The position numbers and the translations under genes were made by a program. From an uncultured Prevotella sp. (GTDB lineage: Bacteria; Bacteroidota; Bacteroidia; Bacteroidales; Bacteroidaceae): a stretch of DNA of 44,209 bases. Position 1 is the stretch's first letter; every line of letters starts with the position of its first letter. The stretch spans positions 1 to 44,209 of the forward strand of contig CAMJDL010000025.1 of the NCBI GenBank assembly GCA_946404405.1, given 5' to 3'. The notes beneath the pieces were generated by a model, which saw nothing but the letters and a program-made list of their open reading frames with translations, was not told the origin of the DNA and made no database searches. Of the stretch, positions 32,342-39,848 are shown in pieces.

Positions 32342-34909
32342 TTAGTTGAATGTGATGTACTTAGTTGCTACAGCACCGGAAGTGTCACCATAATAACCAG
32401 CCCAATCAGTACCTCCCTTATTGAATGTACCACCTACATACATATCAGCACCGAGGTAAGTAACTGTAGCTGCAACAGTTGTGCCATAAGTGATGTTTAC
32501 GGGAGACAGAACCATCAAACCTGCATAGTTAGATGCCGAACCAGTCTTCCAAGCAATTTCGGCGCCAGACTCATCAGCAATCTCAACATACTTATACTGA
32601 GCATTCAGTGCATTAATTTCAGTAACACCACTCTTAATGATGATGTAGTTGACGTAAGCTCCTAACGCTCCAACTCCAGTGCCGAGTGTAGAAACCTCAC
32701 CGTCGACTGTTACTGAAACAAATCCAGTGGCAGCTGCATTATTTACAGTGACGTTGTCCTCTGCTCTGTTGTCCCATGTGAGGTTGATTCTACCCATCTT
32801 GTTTCCTGCATCTCCAGCAGCATATACGAATGGATTAGCGAAGTTAGCACCAGTGGTCTGGTTCTTTGTGATGAAAGTCTTAGCGGCAGCAATACGATGT
32901 TCAATCAGACCGTAGTTGTTGATATTACCACCGTTGATATTTGCGAAGACACCACTGTTATCAACTAAACCAATTTCATGATCATCGCCATCGAAACGAT
33001 CAGGCAGCTCTGTTGCCTCGTTAGTGAAGTCATTACCGGCACCATCCTGACGATACTGGGCATCTGAAGCGATGGTTAAAGTACCATAGTTGGTGACGTC
33101 GAACTGAACGTTAATGGTTGTTTTAGTAGCGACACTCCAAGATCCGTCATTTACGAATGGAATATCAGTAACCTGAACAGCAGGAGTAGCATTGTTATAA
33201 ATAGCGATTGTAGCGGAAGCATTGCTTTCAAAAGTACCCTCGTTGATAATACTATTTACACCTGTAGCAGTAGCGTCAACCTTAATAGCCTTCTTAGAGT
33301 CAACTGTATTTGTAGTCCAGTTCCAATTAGCACCAGACTTAAGTACTACATCAGCTTTATTAGGAGCGTCACCTTGTTTAATGAAAGCAAGGTCAGGAAC
33401 AGCACCACCACCAGTGATAACAATCTCAGTACAAAGATGGGTATTACATGGCTTAACTGTGAAAGACTTGCCTGCAGCAGCGGATGCTGCATTGATCTCG
33501 TTGATCTTAGCAATAGTCGTCTGGGAAATTTCGAACTCTCCAGTTGTAGCGTTTCCATCAAGGTATACTGTAACAGAAGCAAGATTCATCTTCTGCCAAA
33601 CTTTAGCGGCATCACGGAGCTGCTTGTCTGTCGTAACATGGAGGCCAGTCATGTCGAGGTGGCTCAGAAGAACCTTCACGTAGCGAGTAGCAGCAGCACC
33701 TTCGGGCTCAGTCTGTACAGGGCTAGTCCCCTGATGAGTATAAGTGCTGAAGCCGTTGATGGTCTGCATCATACCGTCTTCAATCTTAGATGTAGTCTTG
33801 AATGTGCCATCGCTTTCAGCAGAGGCAGCAGGAGTCTCAGTAGCATCATAACCTACACCAGCGCCAGCTGTTTTAGAAGCAGCTGAAATGTAACGATACC
33901 AAGCGTTAGCAGCCTCGGCAGCGGTATACAGAGTACCAGTAGCGATACCAGGCGTTCCAACAACCACCTTACCATAAAGGGTATTGACGACAACAGCACC
34001 CTTATCAACACCAGTTGCAATAGCTGCCTGGGGCAGAAGGAGGAACTTGCAACCTCCGTTGTTAGCAGCCAGAACCTTTGAGGTCAGCTTGTCTACTTGA
34101 GTTGTAGCAGCACCGAATCCTGTTACATGACTCCAGGCGTTGTGGGCAACCTTTGTTGCAGCAGTTGTATTCCAGCGAAGATCATTGGCATCATCAGCAA
34201 CCTTAGCTGTAAAGACAAGAGGAATCTCTGTGGTGAACTTATCACCACCAACATTATCAGTGATGAGTTCTATGCTGGTGACCTCGATTGGATCAATAGG
34301 ATCGTCGCCCGTATAAAGCGATGCCAAAGTGTTGTCTGTTCCGGCATAATCAGCCTTGATAGTGAGCTGAGAAGCCATCGGACGCATATAAACAGGATAA
34401 GCTCTATTCAATCCTGCAGTGTTGTAAGGAGCATTCCCGTTGTAGGCACCAATATTTACGACGTCAGACACATAGGGAATGTATTTCTCAATGTTTGTCT
34501 GCTCAGCAGGAATCTGAATCGAGATATTATTTGCAGCTCCGATGCGGAATACGCTGTCAACCGGCCAAACCATGATAGCCGAACCAGGCTTAATCATCGA
34601 AGGAGTGCTCAGTGTAGCTTTTCCCTCGCCTGTACTTGCCGTGTAGATTGCATTCTCACAACCGGACAGATAGAAAGGAGCCGCACCTGCTACTGCTCCA
34701 CCATGATAGAGAGTGAATTTGTCACCATCGTTGGCATTCCAAACGATCTTGTTACCATTCATGGATGCTCTTGTCACAACATCGTTGTTGATGACCTCAA
34801 ACTGAATGGGACTTTCTTCCTGAGCCACATTCTGGCTCTCGAATTCGTCGTTAGTACATGCCGTAAGCGCTGCCAACGACATAATACCAAATAAAAGTTT
34901 CTTGTTCAT
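32342..34909 (-). CDS. Large fimbrillin-like surface lipoprotein
   Basis: An 855-residue lipoprotein with lipobox LTAC at residue 18. The first 350 residues follow the fimbrillin/Mfa pattern: NDEFESQN, then VVTRASMNGNKIVWNANDGDKF, FYLSG, AIMVWPVD and FTTEIPLVF. Such proteins build fimbriae or stay as surface adhesins after Arg cleavage near the N-terminus (VTRAS is such a site). The C-terminal half is rich in Ala, Thr, Asn and Gly, with repeated beta-strand patterns and no known domain. It is preceded by a 46-codon gene and a long regulated-looking leader. No other fimbrial subunits or ushers are nearby. Confidence 0.72.
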   Translation of the reverse strand: MNKKLLFGIMSLAALTACTNDEFESQNVAQEESPIQFEVINNDVVTRASMNGNKIVWNANDGDKFTLYHGGAVAGAAPFYLSGCENAIYTASTGEGKATLSTPSMIKPGSAIMVWPVDSVFRIGAANNISIQIPAEQTNIEKYIPYVSDVVNIGAYNGNAPYNTAGLNRAYPVYMRPMASQLTIKADYAGTDNTLASLYTGDDPIDPIEVTSIELITDNVGGDKFTTEIPLVFTAKVADDANDLRWNTTAATKVAHNAWSHVTGFGAATTQVDKLTSKVLAANNGGCKFLLLPQAAIATGVDKGAVVVNTLYGKVVVGTPGIATGTLYTAAEAANAWYRYISAASKTAGAGVGYDATETPAASAESDGTFKTTSKIEDGMMQTINGFSTYTHQGTSPVQTEPEGAAATRYVKVLLSHLDMTGLHVTTDKQLRDAAKVWQKMNLASVTVYLDGNATTGEFEISQTTIAKINEINAASAAAGKSFTVKPCNTHLCTEIVITGGGAVPDLAFIKQGDAPNKADVVLKSGANWNWTTNTVDSKKAIKVDATATGVNSIINEGTFESNASATIAIYNNATPAVQVTDIPFVNDGSWSVATKTTINVQFDVTNYGTLTIASDAQYRQDGAGNDFTNEATELPDRFDGDDHEIGLVDNSGVFANINGGNINNYGLIEHRIAAAKTFITKNQTTGANFANPFVYAAGDAGNKMGRINLTWDNRAEDNVTVNNAAATGFVSVTVDGEVSTLGTGVGALGAYVNYIIIKSGVTEINALNAQYKYVEIADESGAEIAWKTGSASNYAGLMVLSPVNITYGTTVAATVTYLGADMYVGGTFNKGGTDWAGYYGDTSGAVATKYITFN

Positions 34910-34938
34910 AAAATAAAATTAATTAATAAATAATAAGA

Positions 34939-35079
34939 TTATTCCATTATTTCTGTGTCTCCCGTTGAATCATCAAACGGATCTGTTTCGGCGCTTCCTG
35001 CCAACAGAGCTAAAGAAGCTTTCAGCTCAACGACATCACATGCCGGAGCCTCATAGAATTTCAGTTCTTTCTTGTCCAT
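34939..35079 (-). CDS. 46-residue peptide upstream of the fimbrillin gene
   Basis: The ORF starts MDKKELKFYEAPACDVVELK and continues ASLALLAGSAETDPFDDSTG. It follows a pattern of small Bacteroidales peptides: Lys/Glu start, a short Y-x-x-P segment, an E-L-K hydrophobic stretch, and an acidic Ser/Asp tail. It ends 29 nt before the fimbrillin ATG on the same strand, so they are probably cotranscribed. The Leu-rich core followed by GS may be a processing site. Function is unknown; similar peptides often sit beside secreted-protein genes, as far as I recall. Confidence 0.6.
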   Translation of the reverse strand: MDKKELKFYEAPACDVVELKASLALLAGSAETDPFDDSTGDTEIME

Positions 35080-35156
35080 AAATTTTTAAAGTTTAATTAA
35101 GTGAATAATAATGTTTGTATAAATAAAATCTCTCACAGACGTAGGGGCACACAAAG

Positions 35157-35170
35157 GTGCTGGCCAGCAC
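35157..35170. promoter_or_regulatory. 14-bp perfect palindrome, possible operator
   Basis: GTGCTGGCCAGCAC is fully self-complementary, 78 bp before the 46-residue gene. A weak CACCTTTG (-7-like) overlaps its downstream half on the minus strand. Confidence 0.5.
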
Positions 35171-35193
35171 TCCCCCAACTGGTCGTTACACTC

Positions 35194-35228
35194 TGGTTCA
35201 TGGTTCAGGGTTAATGGTTCATGGTTAG
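35194..35228. repeat. GGTTCAT simple repeat
   Basis: Imperfect units GGTTCATGGTTCAGGG and TAATGGTTCATGGTTAG lie within the leader region of the fimbrillin transcript. Confidence 0.75.
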
Positions 35229-35238
35229 AACCCCTTCC

Positions 35239-35445
35239 TTACCATTTTACCACAAAAATTATGGAAACAAAAAAGACGTGGGAGTATGTCTCTCTCGTGC
35301 TTATCCCAAAGATCAGGCCTTCGCATTGCCCCCAAGTAAGGATAAGCAACGTCAAGCCTGCCCACGCCAGCGATGATATATCAATACACCACGGCGCAGT
35401 TCCCAGGGAAACGATAACGATAACGATAACGTTAACGATAACCAT
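35239..35445 (-). CDS. Possible leaderless hydrophobic peptide with repeat-encoded N-terminus
   Basis: A 68-codon frame starts about 6 nt after the predicted start site of a consensus -7 element. Its first residues, MVIVNVIVIVIVS, come from the AACGAT hexamer repeat. A second hydrophobic part (SSLAWAGLTLLILTW) and a third near the end follow. It could be a real small membrane protein whose first helix changes length with repeat number, or chance coding in a leader RNA. There is no homology evidence. Confidence 0.3.
   Translation of the reverse strand: MVIVNVIVIVIVSLGTAPWCIDISSLAWAGLTLLILTWGQCEGLIFGISTRETYSHVFFVSIIFVVKW
35410..35439. repeat. AACGAT hexamer tandem repeat
   Basis: Five 6-bp units (AACGAT x3, AACGTT, AACGAT) lie 16 bp downstream of the proximal fimbrillin-side promoter. 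A hexamer keeps frame when its number changes. Confidence 0.88.
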
Positions 35446-35454
35446 TTATATACG

Positions 35455-35462
35455 CAAAGATA
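35455..35462 (-). promoter_or_regulatory. Proximal promoter toward the fimbrillin genes
   Basis: Minus-strand TATCTTTG matches the -7 consensus. No good TTG lies at the usual distance, so activation may be needed. Confidence 0.55.
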
Positions 35463-35632
35463 GCACACCCATTGCTGAGGAGTACACCTTATTATATATA
35501 TAAAGGGAATGTTTGCCGCAGGGAGATATAAAATCAACCCACGTAGACGCTCTCTGTTGCATCACCGCTGTACTTGGATTCAAAGTTGCGAAGTTTGATC
35601 TTACAGACAGTAACGTTCGAAAACGTCTTTTC

Positions 35633-35728
35633 GAGACTGGCCGTACAACTGGCCAGAGGTCTCGTTCCACAAAATTAATTTTGTTCCCGCCCACTCAAGG
35701 ACAGGCTGAATATCACGCCCGAAAGCAT
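35633..35728 (-). promoter_or_regulatory. Leader with a 17-codon ORF and strong stem-loop
   Basis: After the distal promoter the first ATG (35728-35726) opens a 17-codon frame, MLSGVIFSLSLSGREQN, ending at 35675. Its stop lies inside the 16-bp palindrome ACAAAATTAATTTTGT (35670-35685). A stem then follows: GAGAC...TGGCC with GGCCA-GTCTC (35633-35664). The order leader peptide, palindrome, stem resembles an attenuator. Function is inferred only. Confidence 0.4.
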
Positions 35729-35739
35729 AGAATTCGCTG

Positions 35740-35769
35740 CAAAGATACGTATTTTTTCGTAACTTCCAA
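35740..35769 (-). promoter_or_regulatory. Distal promoter toward the fimbrillin genes
   Basis: Minus-strand TTG (35769-35767), 19-bp spacer and TATCTTTG (35747-35740), a full consensus match. It lies about 660 bp upstream of the 46-residue gene. Confidence 0.7.
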
Positions 35770-35918
35770 ACATTTTTAAGAAAAAAATACACTTTTCCCC
35801 TAATTTTTTGAGTAAACAGGCCTATTTTTCACGAAAACAGTGCCCCCTACCGAGGGGTAGCTTGTCGCGACGCAGCACCGATAAAGCAAGATTCTCTTTG
35901 CATTTGCTGCTCCAAAAT

Positions 35919-35948
35919 TTGGTAATTCGAAATTATTTCGTAATTTTG
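35919..35948 (+). promoter_or_regulatory. Promoter of the YD-like protein and AraC regulator
   Basis: TTG (35919-35921), 19-bp spacer and TAATTTTG (35941-35948). The ATG at 35955 is 7 nt after the element, so the mRNA is leaderless or nearly so. Confidence 0.75.
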
Positions 35949-35954
35949 CAGGCG

Positions 35955-36941
35955 ATGAAGAAGCTATTACTCGTTCAGTTGTTGTTGATGTTCACGACGG
36001 TGCTATGCGCACAGCCAGTGACGGATCCTCGTAGCCTACGGTTTATGGGTATTCCGTTAGAGGGTAATATCGATAGCCTGAATACGAGCCTTGTGGACGC
36101 TGGATTTGCGGAATGGGGCAGGAGCGACGATGGCGAGGACTTCTATTACCGTGGTAAGTTCTATGGCATACGGGCAAAGTTGCTGGTGAGTATTTCTGCC
36201 AAGACGCGCTTTGTGGAGTCGGCCTACGTCACGATAGGCCCTTATGGTACTAAGTCGTTGCTTGAGAAGAACTTCCAGTACTTCCTGTATAAGTTGCAGC
36301 AGGACTATGGCGAGTTTACCAAACGTGACGATGCCTGGTACTATATGGATGACTTCGGCAGTGTGAAGGTGTCGGAAGTGGCCAACGAGAACGGCTCGCA
36401 TGATATCCGTGTGTTTTATTATCCGACGTCAGCATTCTACAAAGATACCTATGCCATGGGACTTTATGGTCCGGTACAGGAGATTGTGACAGAAAATGCG
36501 GTCTCTGAGGACCAGTTCCTTCGATTCTTGCAAGACGGTCAATTGGAAAATCCTGATTTGGTGAATCGTGAATACGACCGTTACGGCTATCTTCGTCGTG
36601 CCCGAATGACGGAGAAACAGGGCTATAGCGACGTGGAATATACATACGACAGCCGTTATCGCCTCATCAGGCGTACGCTTACTAATAGTGTGGCTAACAT
36701 ACGGTATGTCAACGAGTACACCTATAATGACCAGGACGAGATCATGTCGCAGAATCAGAAAGTGTTCGACAAGACGGGTGCGTGTGTGATGACAATCAAT
36801 ATGCACAACTCATATCTGACGCGCGACGACTATGGAAACTGGACATCGAATTCGCTCACGCTCTCTTACTGGGAGGAAGGTAGTCAGAGTCAGCAAACCA
36901 CTGTGATACAGAAACGTGTAATTGAATATTGGGAAGAATGA
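35955..36941 (+). CDS. Secreted protein of unknown function with YD-like beta repeats
   Basis: A 328-residue protein from ATG 35955, which starts the signal peptide MKKLLLVQLLLMFTTVLCAQ; the frame is open further upstream, but that part is preceded by no promoter and lacks protein character. Residues 30-140 form an unknown domain (SLRFMGIPLEGNIDSL). From about residue 200 come strand-turn units (DRYGYLRRA; YTYDSRYRLIRRT; EYTYNDQDEIMSQN; DDYGNWTSN) like YD/RHS repeats. It is periplasmic or exported. Its stop overlaps the start of the AraC gene (ATGA), so the two are coupled. Confidence 0.7.
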   Translation: MKKLLLVQLLLMFTTVLCAQPVTDPRSLRFMGIPLEGNIDSLNTSLVDAGFAEWGRSDDGEDFYYRGKFYGIRAKLLVSISAKTRFVESAYVTIGPYGTKSLLEKNFQYFLYKLQQDYGEFTKRDDAWYYMDDFGSVKVSEVANENGSHDIRVFYYPTSAFYKDTYAMGLYGPVQEIVTENAVSEDQFLRFLQDGQLENPDLVNREYDRYGYLRRARMTEKQGYSDVEYTYDSRYRLIRRTLTNSVANIRYVNEYTYNDQDEIMSQNQKVFDKTGACVMTINMHNSYLTRDDYGNWTSNSLTLSYWEEGSQSQQTTVIQKRVIEYWEE

Positions 36942-38059
36942 TACAGTCACTGTTTATAGCAATGCCTATGATGGTATGCGCCATCTTTGCGCTGGAACTG
37001 ATGTTGAGTTGGTTGCGCAGACACGATTCTGCCCAAGGGTGGCTGGCCTTATGGGCTCTGACGTCCACCGTGCTATATAGTGGACACTTCATTTTCTTCC
37101 ATCATGCCCACGAACTATTGCCATTGAGCGATATTGTGTATGTAGGCTGCAACCTGGCTGTCTATCCCCTATACCTTATTTATATTAGTGAACTGACTGA
37201 CAGACGTCCCATCTCTACCCGCCTGCCGCTGTTGGTAGCATTGCTGGGTGTGCCCTTTGTTGCTGCCGTTATGGTTTGGGCTGCTTATGCCAGTATGACA
37301 CCTACTGCGATTGACAGGTTTGTGAATACTTATCTTTATGAGGGCTCAAGAGATGGGCTGATGGGGGCCGCCGAGGTACAGGTGTGGATTCACGATGTGA
37401 CACATGTGCTGTTTGGCCTTCAGGTGTTGGGCGTGATGGTAGCTGGCATTCGTAAGATTCGTCGCTATAATCGTCGTTTGATGTACGTCTTTGCTGACAC
37501 TGACGACAAACATCTGGGTGGAATTACCGTTGTGTTGTGGTTGTTGGTAGTTATATCGCTATTCTCCGTACTGGTTAATGCCATTGGTCGTCAGTGGTTC
37601 GAGGGTTCCTTGTTGTTGGCCCTTCCCTCGGTTCTGTTCTCTGTACTTCTGTTCTGTATAGGATGGATAGGGCTTTCAGCGCGTTCCTATGTTTGTGAAA
37701 TGGAACAGGAGGAATCCGTAGCTTCCATAGAGAAATCAGACATTGGAGGTGGTCCTGACTATCAGGCATTGGCAGAGCAGTTTGAGCAATTGATGAATGT
37801 AGAGCAACTTTATCTGTTGCATGACCTGCGACTTGATCTTGTGGTACAGCGGTTGGGAACGAATCGTACTTACCTCTTGGCAGCCCTTAAACAGAAGTTT
37901 GGCATGTCCTTCAATGAGTATGTTAACCATAAGCGCGTTGCCTATGCACGCAAACTGATGGAGAGCAATCCGGACATGCTGAAATCTGATGTTGCTGCTC
38001 GTTCTGGCTATAATTCCCAATCAGCATTCTATCGTAATTGGAAGATTCTGGGAGGATGA
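36938..38059 (+). CDS. Membrane-anchored AraC-family transcription regulator
   Basis: A 373-residue protein; ATG 36938 is chosen for its ATGA overlap with the previous stop. Residues 1-240 have about seven membrane segments (MIQSLFIAMPMMVCAIFALE; LLPLSDIVYVGCNLAVYPLY). Residues 265-373 form the AraC helix-turn-helix pair (LVVQRLGTNRTYLLAALKQ, then YNSQSAFYRNWKILGG). Such proteins likely sense an envelope signal and bind DNA from the membrane. Coupling to a secreted YD-like protein suggests that partner could be a ligand, sensor part or target. The operon it controls is not evident; the envelope operon downstream is a candidate. Confidence 0.85.
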   Translation: MIQSLFIAMPMMVCAIFALELMLSWLRRHDSAQGWLALWALTSTVLYSGHFIFFHHAHELLPLSDIVYVGCNLAVYPLYLIYISELTDRRPISTRLPLLVALLGVPFVAAVMVWAAYASMTPTAIDRFVNTYLYEGSRDGLMGAAEVQVWIHDVTHVLFGLQVLGVMVAGIRKIRRYNRRLMYVFADTDDKHLGGITVVLWLLVVISLFSVLVNAIGRQWFEGSLLLALPSVLFSVLLFCIGWIGLSARSYVCEMEQEESVASIEKSDIGGGPDYQALAEQFEQLMNVEQLYLLHDLRLDLVVQRLGTNRTYLLAALKQKFGMSFNEYVNHKRVAYARKLMESNPDMLKSDVAARSGYNSQSAFYRNWKILGG

Positions 38060-38091
38060 AGCTTGTGTATAACACTTTTTCGCATTAAAAT

Positions 38092-38122
38092 TTGTGAAAT
38101 ATAAAAAAAGTGTGTATCTTTG
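38092..38122 (+). promoter_or_regulatory. Promoter of the envelope operon
   Basis: TTG (38092-38094), 20-bp spacer and TATCTTTG (38115-38122): a full consensus, 41 nt before the ATG. Confidence 0.8.
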
Positions 38123-38163
38123 TCGCCAAGAAGACATGAATTGGAAACTAAAACATATATATT

Positions 38164-39831
38164 ATGAAGAAAATAATGACTTTCATGTTGTTGGCATTGG
38201 TATGCTCTACAGCATTTGCGCAAATCACCCAAAAAGACAAAGACGACTTCTTTGGTACGGAAGATAAAGATGACTTCTTCGGAAAGGGAACCAAGGAGGA
38301 CTTTTTCAGCAAGGACGACCCGGGTTTTGCTGCCGAACGGCAAAAAATGTATGAGAATTACAACAAGTTCCGCAAGGAAGCTTTAAAGACATATAGCGAC
38401 TATGTGCGTAAGGCATGGAAGGACTATAAGGCCAACGCTGCCATTGATGCTCCTAAAGACGAGATGATCAAGCCCCAGATGGCTCCTGATTCTGAAGAGC
38501 GAACAGCCTCGTGGTTCATTAAGATTTTTGGTAAGGAGAAAAAGAAAGATACTAAGAAGACTAAACCCAAAAGCAAGCCTGCTGAGCGTAAGCCTGAGGT
38601 TTTGAAAGTAGAAACGGTCATCAAGGCCGAGCCTGTCATTCCTCAGCCTGAACCACAGATTCCAGCAGAACCGCGAGTGGAAAAAGCAAACAACTATATG
38701 ACATTCAGTGTGTTTGGCACTGAATGTAAGGTGCGTATTGGAGATAACTGCCGGTATAAACTGCCTAATGCAAGTACTGCAGCAGTGGCTGATGCCATTG
38801 AGAATGTATTTCCTGGCCAGCAATTTGAAAATCTGCTTTATGACTGCCTGCAAGAACGTAAGCGCCATGGCTTCTCAGACTGGGCCTACTATCAGATGTT
38901 GTTGGCGCTGACACGCCAGTTCTATGGTGATACCAACGAGGCTGTGCTCTGCCAGGCCTTCCTCTATTCGCAGTCAGGCTATAAGATGCGTCTGGCACAT
39001 ACCTCTCAGAAACTTTATATGTTGGCTGCCACACGTCACTTCATTTTCAACAAGCAGTTCTATGTGCTGGGTGGCGAAAACTACTTCCTGCTGAGTGACA
39101 ACAAGGTTGACCAGTTAGGTATCTGTGAGGCTTCGTTCCCTAAGGAGAGCTCACTGTCACTACAAATCACGGCGTCGCAGCAGTTTGCTGAGAATCCGAC
39201 CATGCAGCGTACGATTACCAGCAGGTATAACGAAGACTTTTCGTTTACCGTAACTTCCAACAAGAATTATATTGACTTTTTCGGTACATACCCGTCTTCG
39301 ACAGTCAATAATAACTTTATGAGCCGTTGGGCGATGTATGCCAATACACCATTGGAGAGGGGAGTCCAAGACCAGTTGTATCCGCCCATGAAGGCCAAAC
39401 TGAAGGGATTGTCGCAACAGGAAGCCGTACAGCAATTGCTGTGGTGGATGCATGGCGCTGTAGATACAGAGGGAAAGATTAAGGATGCCAACTGCTTCCT
39501 CTACAACTATGATGAGAACGTGTGGGGAGGTGACCGTGCCTTCTTTGGCGAAGAAACCCTGTTCTATCCTTACTGTGATTGTGAGGATCGCAGTATCTTG
39601 CTGTCGCATCTGGTGCGCGACCTGCTTGAACTTGATGTCGTATTGGTCTATTATCCTGGACACTTGGCCATGGCTGTCAACTTCACCGAGCCGGTCAAGG
39701 GTGATTACGTGATGCTGGATGGACGAAAGTTTATCGTCTGTGACCCGACATATATAGGAGCTCGTGTTGGTGATACTATGGAAGGCATGGATAACGGGTC
39801 TGTTACCGCCATCTTGTTAAATAGATTATAA
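38164..39831 (+). CDS. Secreted protein with transglutaminase-like C-terminal domain
   Basis: A 555-residue protein with signal peptide (cleavage after TAFAQ). Residues 22-60 hold three acidic units (DKDDFFG, DKDDFFG, KEDFF). A coiled, lysine-rich region with Pro-Glu stretches (about 110-175) follows, then a globular part. The C-terminus has a papain/transglutaminase-like triad: C473 (CDCEDRS), H500 (GHLAMAV) and D527 (CDPTYIG). It could be a peptidase, an amidase or a protein cross-linker in the periplasm or at the surface. First of three genes sharing one promoter. Confidence 0.72.
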   Translation: MKKIMTFMLLALVCSTAFAQITQKDKDDFFGTEDKDDFFGKGTKEDFFSKDDPGFAAERQKMYENYNKFRKEALKTYSDYVRKAWKDYKANAAIDAPKDEMIKPQMAPDSEERTASWFIKIFGKEKKKDTKKTKPKSKPAERKPEVLKVETVIKAEPVIPQPEPQIPAEPRVEKANNYMTFSVFGTECKVRIGDNCRYKLPNASTAAVADAIENVFPGQQFENLLYDCLQERKRHGFSDWAYYQMLLALTRQFYGDTNEAVLCQAFLYSQSGYKMRLAHTSQKLYMLAATRHFIFNKQFYVLGGENYFLLSDNKVDQLGICEASFPKESSLSLQITASQQFAENPTMQRTITSRYNEDFSFTVTSNKNYIDFFGTYPSSTVNNNFMSRWAMYANTPLERGVQDQLYPPMKAKLKGLSQQEAVQQLLWWMHGAVDTEGKIKDANCFLYNYDENVWGGDRAFFGEETLFYPYCDCEDRSILLSHLVRDLLELDVVLVYYPGHLAMAVNFTEPVKGDYVMLDGRKFIVCDPTYIGARVGDTMEGMDNGSVTAILLNRL

Positions 39832-39848
39832 CTAAATACTTTGATAAT

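Noticed and set aside
34097..34894. 265-codon plus-strand frame opposite the fimbrillin-like gene
   Set aside because: The minus-strand frame has a signal peptide, lipobox and fimbrillin motifs; the opposite frame is a product of Thr/Ala-rich codons.
35446..35694. 82-codon minus-strand frame upstream of the fimbrillin genes
   Set aside because: It crosses the stem-loop leader and the second promoter, and its start is not near a promoter; treated as leader RNA.
35808..35954. Upstream extension of the YD-like protein to ATG 35808
   Set aside because: The added 49 residues precede the signal peptide, overlap the consensus promoter and contain no protein-like pattern.
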